Shown: in pieces, positions 1-7,372 of the stretch
How the letters are laid out: each line of letters starts with the position of its first letter
Position numbering within the stretch: the stretch's first letter is position 1
From: Alicyclobacillus tolerans
GTDB taxonomy: Bacteria; Bacillota; Bacilli; Alicyclobacillales; Alicyclobacillaceae
Assembly: GCF_021739485.1 (NCBI RefSeq)
Contig: NZ_JAJFNK010000049.1
Span: forward strand, 1-36,388
Length of the DNA stretch: 36,388 bases
Reading direction: 5' to 3'
Program-made: the position numbers and the translations under genes
The notes under the pieces: model-generated
Seen by the model: the letters and a program-made list of their open reading frames with translations, nothing else
Told to the model about the DNA's origin: nothing
The model's database searches: none

Positions 1-197
1 TCAACTACAGAAGTGGATCGACGGTCTACCCAGCTATATCAAGGCCTATCTCCCTGTTTTGGTCTGCGAAAGTTGAGATATTTAGATTTAGTCTTTGGCA
101 TGATCTATCCGTCCTTATGGTTAGAAGGTAGATATCAATGGTCTTTTATTAATGAACATTCTGGATTTACTGAGGGGTAAATTCATCTGAAACCAAA
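1..197. other. Window edge, no assignable gene
   Basis: Plus-strand frame 1 is open from the edge to a TAA at 178-180, and frame 2 from position 2 to a TGA at 74-76. Either could be the tail of a gene lying to the left, but neither reads as a protein I recognise and there is no supporting start or motif. I assign no function. Confidence 0.3.
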
Positions 198-233
198 CCT
201 ACAAATAAAAAGAAGAATCCTAGCTAGGATTCT
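198..233 (-). terminator. Rho-independent terminator of the toxin-antitoxin pair
   Basis: A perfect 20-bp palindrome at 214-233 (AGAATCCTAG then CTAGGATTCT) is followed on the minus strand by a T-rich run (TCTTTTTATTTGT, 198-213). It lies 21 bases downstream of the minus-strand toxin stop, the expected place for an intrinsic terminator. Confidence 0.75.
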
Positions 234-254
234 CTCACTGTTTGTCCGATTCGA

Positions 255-602
255 TTAAAAAAGCTGCCTGCATTTCTCAAGAACATTTGCCAAATCATTG
301 TCATCTAAATCTCCCAATTTCCGTAGAAGTTTGGATTGGTCAATGGTCAAAAGCTTAGCTGTCCGTGCTATTGAGGGATATGCCAAACCCGCTTCCCGCC
401 ATTTCTCAATATCTACATCAAACTCGTTACGCGCTCGTTGGCTGGTGACTGGTGCAGTCATAACATCCACCAAGTCAATGGCACGTTCGTTTGAAACGAT
501 AATCACAGGACGTCGCTTATACTGATTTGTGGCCGAAAAGTAAACGTCAGCGAGATAAACCTCGCCCTGTTTCAGAGCTTGACTGTTCTGTGTGGTATTC
601 AT
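255..602 (-). CDS. MazF/PemK-family toxin (endoribonuclease)
   Basis: A 115-residue protein with the PemK/MazF pattern: an N-terminal GEVYLADVYF strand, RRPVIIVSNERA, then a VMTAPVTS strand, and a C-terminal ARTAKLLTIDQSKL segment. Family members are small beta-barrel RNases that cut mRNA when their antitoxin is lost, so the pair stabilises plasmids. I start it at the ATG at 602, with an AGAGGA element about 12 bases upstream. The frame stays open upstream to an ATG at 695, but those extra residues read the antitoxin gene in another frame and do not fit the family. It overlaps the antitoxin gene by about 56 bases, which suggests translational coupling. Confidence 0.8.
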   Translation of the reverse strand: MNTTQNSQALKQGEVYLADVYFSATNQYKRRPVIIVSNERAIDLVDVMTAPVTSQRARNEFDVDIEKWREAGLAYPSIARTAKLLTIDQSKLLRKLGDLDDNDLANVLEKCRQLF

Positions 603-708
603 CGTAGACGTCATCCTCTTCATTGAGCCAGAAGTTATATTCTGCCCCAACAACAACGGAATTCTCTGGGACGTGCTTTGGTTTTTGCTCTTCATACGCC
701 TTCTTCAT
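547..708 (-). CDS. Putative antitoxin, small acidic protein
   Basis: A 53-residue acidic protein beginning MKKAYEEQKPKH and rich in Asp/Glu around residues 30-40 (NEEDDVYDEYHTE). The start at 708 has a good ribosome-binding site (GGGGTGAT, about 6 bases upstream), while the longer frame opening at 762 lacks one. It precedes and overlaps the MazF-type toxin on the same strand, the usual antitoxin-first order. The sequence does not clearly match a ribbon-helix-helix or AbrB-type MazE, so the antitoxin call rests on position, size and charge. No DNA-binding motif is obvious. Confidence 0.55.
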   Translation of the reverse strand: MKKAYEEQKPKHVPENSVVVGAEYNFWLNEEDDVYDEYHTEQSSSETGRGLSR

Positions 709-887
709 TGCGATCACCCCGAGTAACGTTATTTTATCACAATTTGAGCCAGTACTGATCACTCATTATGTGCATTTTTCCCGAATGGAAGAATTGTATT
801 CGTCGATACACAGTATATGCGGATTCGTCATGTACTGTGTGGCTCTATGCAGCCAGGCGGAATTAACACTGGTCAAGTACTAGTGGA
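709..887. other. Divergent intergenic region
   Basis: This lies between the minus-strand toxin-antitoxin pair and the plus-strand parM operon and should hold the promoter of the former. A TAAAAT hexamer on the minus strand (729-734 on the plus strand) could be its -10, but no good -35 accompanies it. A plus-strand open frame here reads the antitoxin backwards and I treat it as spurious. Confidence 0.35.
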
Positions 888-990
888 TTGCACACTGACG
901 ACACATTCACGGTGCCATGAGTGTGCAATTCGGTCCTAAAATGGCACTCGACGATGCATTCATAGGCCCATAATGGTGCTGTAACAGCAC
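888..990. promoter_or_regulatory. Candidate parC centromere and ParR operator
   Basis: Repeats cluster just upstream of parM. TTGCACACT (888-896) is inverted as AGTGTGCAA (920-928). A 20-base unit at 904-923 recurs imperfectly at 957-976 (both begin CATTCA and contain CCAT near the middle). A near-perfect 15-bp palindrome, GTGCTGT-A-ACAGCAC, covers 976-990. Type II partition loci usually place such repeats upstream of parM, where ParR binds both as centromere adaptor and repressor. The assignment is by position and repeats only. Confidence 0.5.
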
Positions 991-1029
991 AATCATGGAC
1001 CAATGAACAAAAGTGGGAGGTAGATTTGG

Positions 1030-2088
1030 ATGAAGTCTATTGGACTTGATGTGGGGAATGGAACCACTTGCATCGTTGTACGCGGAGAAGACGGTACCAT
1101 CTCACGGAAAATGTACGCATCAACCTATGGCATCTATGAAAAGGACAAAGAGAAAACGGCCATTGCAACGATTAGCAATCATTATGGTGATGAAAGTCAG
1201 TCAAACGTGTTTGCGATAAATGGCCGAGAGTACATCATTGGGTATCAAGACGTACAAGCCGTTGGTAGCACGCCTGTGAGCACGTATGGCCGAGAGGAAC
1301 GAGTTCATCTTAGTGCGTATCAGACGATGACGCGCTTGGCTCTACTAGATGCGGCAACCATGGATGGACAGACTGGAGTTATTGAAGTGAGTTTGGGATT
1401 TGGTGTCCCTAACGAGGACTATCGGGAAGAAAAATTGGCTGAGTTCGAAAAATGGTTTAAAGAACCCATCACGGGAACGAAGAATGGCGAACAGGTTGTA
1501 ATCATGGTTAACCGGATCGAGTTTTTAAGCCAACCAATTGCCGTCCTGGTCGATGCTTATTATGACGGTGAGGGATATGTGCAGGATGAAGCGATAGAGG
1601 TAGAAAACATCCTCGTCATTGATAGCGGCTCGGGTACGCTCGATATGACAGAATTTCGCGGCATGAAGCTTCAAAAACAGGTGAGCGAAGCAATTGGCAT
1701 GAATGATGTCTACCAGCGTGTCATTGAGGCGATTGAGAAGCGCGAACCTAAGATTCGAACGGATGCGTACAATTTGGAACATCAGATTCGCGATCAAGAT
1801 GGAAAGCAAGAAATGATGTATCGGCACGGTACTTTTTGCATTCCAATCGCCGATTTTTATAACGATGCGATGAACGACATCTGGACAGAAATGGTTGGAC
1901 GAATTGAGCGGAGATATCCAGATCGTATGCGGTTCAATCGGGTACTCCTTGCCGGGGGAACGGGAGACGCATTTGCAGAGCGATTTGTACGATGGATGCC
2001 ACAGATTCAAATTGCGGAGGAACCACAATTGGCGATTGCCCGCGGGTTATGCAAGTACGTTTTGTCACTTGTAGGGGTCACCGAATGA
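1030..2088 (+). CDS. parM: ParM-like actin-family partition ATPase
   Basis: A 352-residue actin-fold protein. Phosphate-1 motif GLDVGNGTT lies at residues 5-13, phosphate-2 motif VIDSGSGTLDMTEF at about 198-211, and the adenosine motif VLLAGGTGDAF near 307-317. ParM/StbA-type proteins polymerise into filaments that push plasmid copies apart through ParR bound to parC. The ATG has a GGGAGG site 9-10 bases upstream. Its stop overlaps the start of the next gene (ATGA), forming a two-gene operon with the candidate centromere upstream. It could be another actin-like segregation type (Alp7A-like) rather than strict ParM. Confidence 0.85.
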   Translation: MKSIGLDVGNGTTCIVVRGEDGTISRKMYASTYGIYEKDKEKTAIATISNHYGDESQSNVFAINGREYIIGYQDVQAVGSTPVSTYGREERVHLSAYQTMTRLALLDAATMDGQTGVIEVSLGFGVPNEDYREEKLAEFEKWFKEPITGTKNGEQVVIMVNRIEFLSQPIAVLVDAYYDGEGYVQDEAIEVENILVIDSGSGTLDMTEFRGMKLQKQVSEAIGMNDVYQRVIEAIEKREPKIRTDAYNLEHQIRDQDGKQEMMYRHGTFCIPIADFYNDAMNDIWTEMVGRIERRYPDRMRFNRVLLAGGTGDAFAERFVRWMPQIQIAEEPQLAIARGLCKYVLSLVGVTE

Positions 2089-2354
2089 GCAAGCCTCGTC
2101 GATTTCCACTGACTTACGACGAGGAGTTCGATGCCGACATTTACAAGGTGATAATCGAAACTCCACAAAAACGACGGAGTGAACGATTACGGCAACTTCT
2201 GCGCCTAGGTTTGTCAATCGAGTCCAGTCACGGCGCGGAGAGTGGTAGAGGACCCGCGCCTAAGCTACCTCCAATCAACACTGTTCAATTCGATAATCCT
2301 ATAGAACCTGCACCGAGAGTACGTAAACCGCTCAAATTTGGACCTCCTTCATAA
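2085..2354 (+). CDS. parR: ParR-like partition DNA-binding adaptor
   Basis: An 89-residue basic protein starting MSKPRRFPLTYDEEFD, with a helical core ending RRSERLRQLLRLGLSIE that resembles the ribbon-helix-helix region of ParR proteins. The C-terminal half is proline-rich and probably flexible, where ParR normally contacts the ParM filament end. The start at 2085 overlaps the parM stop by four bases; the frame continues upstream inside parM but the coupled start is preferred. A terminator follows 11 bases after the stop. The family call depends heavily on its position after parM. Confidence 0.65.
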   Translation: MSKPRRFPLTYDEEFDADIYKVIIETPQKRRSERLRQLLRLGLSIESSHGAESGRGPAPKLPPINTVQFDNPIEPAPRVRKPLKFGPPS

Positions 2355-2364
2355 TCATGACATC

Positions 2365-2398
2365 GCCACGTTGCCTGTAACGTGGCTTATTTGTTTGT
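2365..2398 (+). terminator. Rho-independent terminator after parMR
   Basis: An 8-bp perfect stem, GCCACGTT (2365-2372) with AACGTGGC (2379-2386), is followed by TTATTTGTTTGT. It closes the parMR operon. Confidence 0.75.
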
Positions 2399-2484
2399 AT
2401 CTGGCACCGAATTGGCATGAACCTCGCTTTTTGTCGTGATACGTTCATCTGGGCAACGTAATACGTTCAGAGGGATGTGGATTA

Positions 2485-3282
2485 GTGGGAATTGGAAACA
2501 ATCAGCAACCAAAGGCAAGAGGGGATCAACATGATAAGGTGAACGATCCGATTCATATGCTCCAGTGGTTTCGGAAGACAATGTCACGTATGAATGAGCA
2601 AATGTTACAGCTTACCGCCAATGACGAGTATGAATCGTTCACACATGAGTTGGAACTGATTGAACAATACCAGGAGCTGATAGCGGAGTATTTGTTGGAG
2701 GAGTCTTACGCGGAGCTAGCCACATATGAACGGTCCACCAACACTGTCACATTACAATACGCTCCTGAGAATTTACGCCTCATCCCGACCACGCAAGGGG
2801 TCACGATTTCTGGGATTCCGATTTGGATGATGGGACATAAGAGCCATAAGAGATTACCGCCTATATATCATAGGGACCGTCCTATGATTCGAAAAATCCC
2901 GATGTGGCACGCCATGATCCACCAACTAAAATCCACCTATTTGGCAAGCGTTTGGAAGGATAGTAGTACGCTCCCTGATAAACCATCGAGCTATGCTCAT
3001 ATCGTGTTCCACTTTCACACCGATCATCTGCAAGTGCGAGATCTTGACCACTATGATGTTGCACCAATTATTAACGCGTGTGTATCTAACGGATTGCTTT
3101 TGAGTGACCATCCAAGCCGGCTATCATTTTCGATGATTTGGGAAGAGGATACCGAACAACCACGACTCGATTTGCACGTACGATATCTGGAGCAATCGGT
3201 AGCTCTACCTATGGATTTAGACGCGATTCTAGGTATGGATCGAGAAAAGTTTTCTCGATCCACAGGGGAAATCCAAAGGTAG
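2485..3282 (+). CDS. Uncharacterised protein, possibly RusA-like resolvase fold
   Basis: A 265-residue protein. Residues about 15-75 are helical and charged. The C-terminal half contains IVFHFHTDHLQVRDLDHYDV, then PIINACVSNGLLLSDHPS and a closing strand, LDLHVRYLE. The order 'DLDxYxxxPIIxA...G(L)LxxDHPS' recalls RusA-type Holliday-junction resolvases, where Asp residues in DLDN and DD bind metal; here Asn is replaced by His and the second motif is SDH. This is pattern resemblance only. The GTG start at 2485 has AGAGGG about 11 bases upstream; the ATG at 2557 is an alternative. It is flanked by partition and replication-type genes, so a role in plasmid DNA processing is plausible but unproven. 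Confidence 0.5.
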   Translation: MGIGNNQQPKARGDQHDKVNDPIHMLQWFRKTMSRMNEQMLQLTANDEYESFTHELELIEQYQELIAEYLLEESYAELATYERSTNTVTLQYAPENLRLIPTTQGVTISGIPIWMMGHKSHKRLPPIYHRDRPMIRKIPMWHAMIHQLKSTYLASVWKDSSTLPDKPSSYAHIVFHFHTDHLQVRDLDHYDVAPIINACVSNGLLLSDHPSRLSFSMIWEEDTEQPRLDLHVRYLEQSVALPMDLDAILGMDREKFSRSTGEIQR

Positions 3283-3342
3283 AGTGTCCAAGAAAGGCGT
3301 GTTACCGGGATAAATAGGCACTTGGGAATCTTGATTCAATCA

Positions 3343-3348
3343 TAAAAT
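3343..3348 (+). promoter_or_regulatory. Possible promoter of the rep-like gene
   Basis: TAAAAT at 3343-3348 lies 15 bases after TTGGGA at 3322-3327. Between them is the small inverted repeat TGATT-C-AATCA. The spacing is short for a sigma-A promoter, so this is tentative. Transcription from here would place the hairpin at 3402-3451 in the leader. Confidence 0.3.
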
Positions 3349-3401
3349 ACGGCGAGGTAAAGTAAAGGACGTTTTAGACAAGAAATGTAGCGAAAATATG
3401 T

Positions 3402-3451
3402 GTGGCCCCTGGTGGGGCTAAACCGATAGGTTTAGGCACGGCAGGGGCCAC
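3402..3451. promoter_or_regulatory. Nested hairpin in the leader of the rep-like gene
   Basis: The outer stem GTGGCCCCTG (3402-3411) pairs perfectly with CAGGGGCCAC (3442-3451). An inner stem CTAAACC (3418-3424) pairs perfectly with GGTTTAG (3429-3435) around a GATA loop. It sits 68 bases upstream of the ATG. Structured leaders of plasmid rep genes are often targets of counter-transcribed RNA or attenuators; no poly-T tract follows the outer stem, so it is not a plain terminator. Confidence 0.6.
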
Positions 3452-3518
3452 TCCCGCATGAGCCACAAGTCGTGCTTCACAGCCAAATAGAGTTTCATAA
3501 ACGAGGGGGTGGCACCAA

Positions 3519-4634
3519 ATGGGCCAAGTTTCACAGCGGTGGGAAGAGAAGACCAATTTGCGCGCGGATGAGGTTTGTAAGGCACTCGTACGCATGCCAC
3601 TCATGACTTACGTACAAATCGCACGGTTACTCTCGATAAGCCCACAGCAAGCACGTAATCTTGTCAAACACGCATGGGACAGGTTATGTGAGCAGCCCTA
3701 TCACAGCAAGCATCGTTCGTCCAAGTTTGTAGTAGGTAGCCATCGGCTCAAAGTGATGGTCAAATTGACAGAGGAAGCCCAGAAAATGTGGTCCGAGCAG
3801 GAAAGAATCATCTCGCGTAGCCAGGTTAGGCCGAAGGATATCGACCGCGTACTCAGCGTGATGGATATTCTCGTTGAATTAAGATGGAAGGGCGTTCTCT
3901 ATGACAAGTGGGACATGATGCTTCCACAGACGACTAGCGAGGGTTTACATGCATGGTTAGTTCGGTCGGATGGTTATAAGATGGGGATGTACCTGTTGCC
4001 TACGCGTTATGATGAAATCGAGTTTGCAAAACGAGCGGTGATTTTACGGGGGATTATCCGAAGGGTGACACAACATATCGGTGTATCAGATACATTGTTT
4101 CTCGTTCCAACACAGCAGTATGAAAACACGCTACGAATCATGACCAAGTTAAAAAACGACGGTCAATCGCTGTTTCTATTACCACTTGAAGTGTTTTTGA
4201 CAGACCCAGAATGGTATCTCAACGCAATTGCAGATCGTGAACGACATGGAATTCAAGCCCTATGGCCACTACTGGACATACAAGATACATTCACGTTTAC
4301 CGCTCAGTACCAGTATGCAGCACTATGCAAATTTGGACCACGGTTGTATCGATTTATTGACGTGTATAGCAATGGCAGTATAGATCGCGTTCGCGCATGG
4401 CAAAGCGCTGAGAATGCGTTTGCGTATCAAATTCCGGGTACTGGCGAAGCGGCCACTGCGTGGGTATATGTGTATGACCAAACAATGGCTGAGGCGTTGG
4501 TCAAGATTATTGGCGAGAGAGACATTATCACAGAATTTTACCCTTGGCCTAATGCGGTACATGCTACATCTTCGAAACCTTTTGAGCCGTTGCTGAGCAA
4601 ATTGGACGGTTGGAGTTTATTTGACAGTACCTAA
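3519..4634 (+). CDS. Replication-relaxation-like winged-helix protein
   Basis: A 371-residue protein. Residues about 15-90 form a helix-turn-helix with a wing (MTYVQIARLLSISPQQARN, then a basic strand segment, then VKLTEEAQKMW), as in the N-terminus of plasmid replication-relaxation proteins (Replic_Relax type). The middle (about 120-240) is mixed alpha/beta and the C-terminus (about 245-371) is not recognised. GAGGGGGTGG lies about 8-10 bases before the ATG. Together with parMR, the toxin pair and the structured leader this suggests the replication control region of a plasmid, but no catalytic initiator motif is visible. It might instead be a transfer or transcription regulator. Confidence 0.5.
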   Translation: MGQVSQRWEEKTNLRADEVCKALVRMPLMTYVQIARLLSISPQQARNLVKHAWDRLCEQPYHSKHRSSKFVVGSHRLKVMVKLTEEAQKMWSEQERIISRSQVRPKDIDRVLSVMDILVELRWKGVLYDKWDMMLPQTTSEGLHAWLVRSDGYKMGMYLLPTRYDEIEFAKRAVILRGIIRRVTQHIGVSDTLFLVPTQQYENTLRIMTKLKNDGQSLFLLPLEVFLTDPEWYLNAIADRERHGIQALWPLLDIQDTFTFTAQYQYAALCKFGPRLYRFIDVYSNGSIDRVRAWQSAENAFAYQIPGTGEAATAWVYVYDQTMAEALVKIIGERDIITEFYPWPNAVHATSSKPFEPLLSKLDGWSLFDST

Positions 4635-4679
4635 CACGTGGTAGTCAGCACCATCCGATGCGTAAAATTGGGGTAAGGC

Positions 4680-5048
4680 TTAATTCAAAAAAAGTCCAGC
4701 CAAAATCCGAATTTGCGTCTGCAGAAACAGATTAAAAACAAACGTAAGAAATATGATGCCTATCGGTAGGTAGTTGTGCCCTGACCAGACGAACACGACG
4801 ATCGTTAGTACAAACGATATCCCGTTCGAGATCATGGTTCCTATGACAGTGTTGACGGCCCGAATCATATTCGAGTAAGCATGAAAGTAGTAGGCAATGA
4901 ATAATGAAATAACGATAGAAATTGGCCACTGGAATAGGCCCAATATCCACATGTGCGAATTCGTAAACCCAAAGTGTATTAGTAAACTGATGTACAGGCA
5001 GAAATAAAACAACCCGATATCAACAATCGGTAATATGGCTTTCTTCAT
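4680..5048 (-). CDS. Orphan membrane domain of a sugar-phosphate transferase
   Basis: A 122-residue hydrophobic protein with about four membrane helices. It aligns along almost its whole length with the first 120 residues of the initiating sugar transferase at 20221-21564: both open with a basic Met-Lys/Arg pair, then 'xVLLFD/VDIGLFYF' and 'HFGF'/'RFGY', and the similarity ends where the transferase leaves its membrane bundle. The Rossmann-like and catalytic domains are missing, so it cannot transfer sugar. It may be a truncated duplicate or a free regulatory membrane module. It is convergent with the rep-like gene, and its ribosome-binding site is weak (CGGATG). Codon use looks intact, with no internal stops. 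Confidence 0.6.
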   Translation of the reverse strand: MKKAILPIVDIGLFYFCLYISLLIHFGFTNSHMWILGLFQWPISIVISLFIAYYFHAYSNMIRAVNTVIGTMISNGISFVLTIVVFVWSGHNYLPIGIIFLTFVFNLFLQTQIRILAGLFLN

Positions 5049-5543
5049 TTAAGACATCCGTTCTGATTACGATGGCATAGAACTGAATAAAGAATTCAGG
5101 ATACGCATGGAAGATGGTGCGACCACGACTAAGTAAATTCGTGCTCTAAATCTCGGGTGCCCAATGCAACACATTTCATAGACCATCGAGTGTGTATTCT
5201 AAATAGGTTCAGGAGGGGTGTTTCTTCCTGTTAGACTATATTCAAAGTTGACAACGTGCAGTTTTTGCGTCGCTTTAGTCCTTCGTAAGCTCCTCAGCAT
5301 GCATGCCCGTTACGCAGTCTTTGAGGGTTGGAAGCCAACACAGACTATTATATCCCGTTTTGTGAATCGGGTTGGGAATTTATTTTTGAATTAGTTAAGA
5401 CCATCTTACGATAGCGAGTAGGGCCAAAGTAATGTTTTTACGCCAAGAGATAATGAACCCCTTTTTTTGCTGGACAAATTCTATAGACAAGCGCTGTGCA
5501 CGTACCTTTTACCATACTGGTGTATGGAAGAAGGGCTTTATAC
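5049..5543. other. Long gene-free stretch upstream of the XPB-like gene
   Basis: I see no convincing gene. A 31-codon frame at 5299-5394 lacks a ribosome-binding site. An imperfect AGGAGGGGTG/TTTCTTCCTG inverted segment lies near 5211-5231 and a small CCCG/CGGG stem near 5355-5372. The region should hold the divergent promoters of the orphan membrane gene and the helicase operon, but no clear sigma-A promoter stands out. Confidence 0.3.
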
Positions 5544-7178
5544 ATGTACAACAGACCATTAGTGGTACACCGTAATGGTATGGTTTATCACCTCGAAAAT
5601 CTTGAACCCACAGGCAGCACCGTCGTGCATGATCTTGGGAAATTTGCCGACCTCCTTCAATCGCCGGAGGGGGTTTATTCCTTTTACTTATCGGCATTAT
5701 CAGCATGGTCTGCGGCCGCGAAGGGAATATCAGCAGAGTTTATGAAAGACCTGTTGGAGGAGTACTCAGAAAACGAGGTTCCTGGTGAGATTTATGAAAG
5801 AATCGAATGGGGTGCAGGGTCTTTTAGAAAACTCAAGCTTTTAAGGGATGGGGAAGGTATCAAGCTTACTAGTGAAGATGCAGAATTAATTCAACATATT
5901 GCTGCCCTCCCGGACATTCCTGAGCCGCTGGCCCAGTACGAGGACACGAACGCACTTTGGTTTTCCATGGAAAATAGAAAAACACTCAAGGAATTTCTCT
6001 ATACGCACGATTACTTCGTGATTGATGAATGCAACATTATCGGTGAACCTTTATATATGTGCCTAAAAATACATTCCCGGCAGAAAGGTTCGATAACGCT
6101 CAAACCATATCAGAGTGACGCAGTAGCTGCATATTTGGACCATCATATGAATATTGGCGGAAATGGGAGCATTATCATGCCCCCAAATTGCGGCAAAACA
6201 ATTGTTGCGCTTAGTATCATGGCTGAACTCCAACTTACAACCCTAGTTCTGGTTGAGAATGATGAAAGTGCACAGCGGTGGATGGACGAAATTTCCTCGA
6301 AAACTGACCTTGCGCCAGGAACCTTTTTGCACTGGACAGATTCGAGTGACCCCCTTGCCCCAGTGACAGTATGCAAGTATTCGGACGCAATCAAATATAT
6401 GGATTCACTTTGTGCTTTCAAATGGGGAATGATAGTTTATGACGACGGGCACAAGTTCCCTGCATATATTGAAACTACAGACATTCCTTCGGAGAAAAAG
6501 CTTGGTTTGGCATCAACTACGCGTCGTTCTGATAACCGCGGTTACTTACTATTCCTTCTAGTCGGGGCCAAACTGTATGAAGTTTCCCCACGTACTCTAG
6601 AATCGAGAGGATTTTTACCCAAAGTATCTTGTACCGAAATTCTGGTACCTCTCACAAGGGATACTTTTATAAACGCCCGGGCCAAACAAGATTTTGCAAA
6701 AAACCCACAGAAACGCGATGCCTTTGAGATCGTCATGCAAGGTACCATGACAGAGAAGGTTCTGATTCATTCTTTTTATGTTGATATAGCACAGGATTAC
6801 CAGCGCTATTATCAACTCAGTATGATCACGGGCGATACTGATAGTGAAGATGATCGACACCTTCTTAGTAATTTCCAACGTGGAGCGTACCGGATTGCGG
6901 TGGTTACGCAAAAGGCAGAGCGATATGACTTCGGGGATGTCACGCTTGTCGTTTCTCTTTCTTATAATCAGGGATCCGAGCGTGAAGAATATCTTCGTTT
7001 GGGGAAACTTCTACATGTCGAAGCTACAACTGCCAAACGTCGAAAATTTATATCATTGGTATCCGCTGATTGCGTCGAAGAAACTGATTACGCCAAACGC
7101 AGGCAAGAGTTAATACGTCACGGGTATCGATTCCAGGTTTATACACTCGAAGAACTCCAGGATGGAGTGGTCCTATGA
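5544..7178 (+). CDS. XPB/Rad25-type SF2 helicase with degenerate ATPase motifs
   Basis: A 544-residue protein with full bacterial XPB architecture. An N-terminal Helicase_C_3-like domain (residues about 1-120, NRPLVVHRNGMVYHLE, SAWSAAAKGISAEF) precedes the helicase core, LKPYQSDAVAAYL. XPB proteins are 3'-5' DNA translocases. Key motifs are altered: Walker A reads PPNCGKT (213-219), motif II reads DDGH (300-303) where XPB has DE-x-H, motif III is AST-T instead of the usual TAT, and motif VI reads LRLGKLLH (484-491) where QRLGRxLR is usual. The motif II glutamate and the arginine-finger residues are therefore changed and ATPase activity may be lost or reduced. The start at 5544 (AGAAGGG about 8 bases upstream) matches where XPB proteins normally begin; a GTG at 5496 would add 16 residues. 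It overlaps the next gene by four bases (ATGA). Confidence 0.85.
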   Translation: MYNRPLVVHRNGMVYHLENLEPTGSTVVHDLGKFADLLQSPEGVYSFYLSALSAWSAAAKGISAEFMKDLLEEYSENEVPGEIYERIEWGAGSFRKLKLLRDGEGIKLTSEDAELIQHIAALPDIPEPLAQYEDTNALWFSMENRKTLKEFLYTHDYFVIDECNIIGEPLYMCLKIHSRQKGSITLKPYQSDAVAAYLDHHMNIGGNGSIIMPPNCGKTIVALSIMAELQLTTLVLVENDESAQRWMDEISSKTDLAPGTFLHWTDSSDPLAPVTVCKYSDAIKYMDSLCAFKWGMIVYDDGHKFPAYIETTDIPSEKKLGLASTTRRSDNRGYLLFLLVGAKLYEVSPRTLESRGFLPKVSCTEILVPLTRDTFINARAKQDFAKNPQKRDAFEIVMQGTMTEKVLIHSFYVDIAQDYQRYYQLSMITGDTDSEDDRHLLSNFQRGAYRIAVVTQKAERYDFGDVTLVVSLSYNQGSEREEYLRLGKLLHVEATTAKRRKFISLVSADCVEETDYAKRRQELIRHGYRFQVYTLEELQDGVVL

Positions 7179-7372
7179 ACGTGGCAGATTGTCTATATAC
7201 GTGCACCGAAGAGCGTGTTCGAATATTGGCAAAACGTTTGTGGGTGGAGGCCCCAGTCGGTGATAAAACTACCCACGTTCGTGAAATCGCACAGGTCTTA
7301 ACGAACTGGGAGAAATTCGAGAAGAGAGTCTATCGTTTTCTTTCACTTGAATTAGGAGCCGTGATACATCTA
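7175..7372 (+). pseudogene. Helicase-associated (Helicase_C_3) protein, N-terminal fragment
   Basis: The first 66 codons of a gene translationally coupled to the XPB-like helicase (ATGA overlap). The start MNVADCLYTCTEERVRILAK resembles the helicase-associated proteins often found next to bacterial XPB genes. The frame then runs into the ISAzo13 element and stops at 7385-7387. If the element is removed exactly at 7373-9630 the frame continues in phase into the fragment at 9631-10569, so this is a single gene broken by insertion. Whether the 70-residue product is stable is unknown. Confidence 0.7.

Noticed and set aside
623..883. Plus-strand frame of 86 codons opposite the antitoxin gene
   Set aside because: It reads the antitoxin backwards, has no ribosome-binding site and no protein-like pattern.
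5299..5394. 31-codon frame upstream of the XPB-like gene
   Set aside because: Only CTCCTCAGC precedes its ATG, which is not a ribosome-binding site, and it shows no recognisable pattern.
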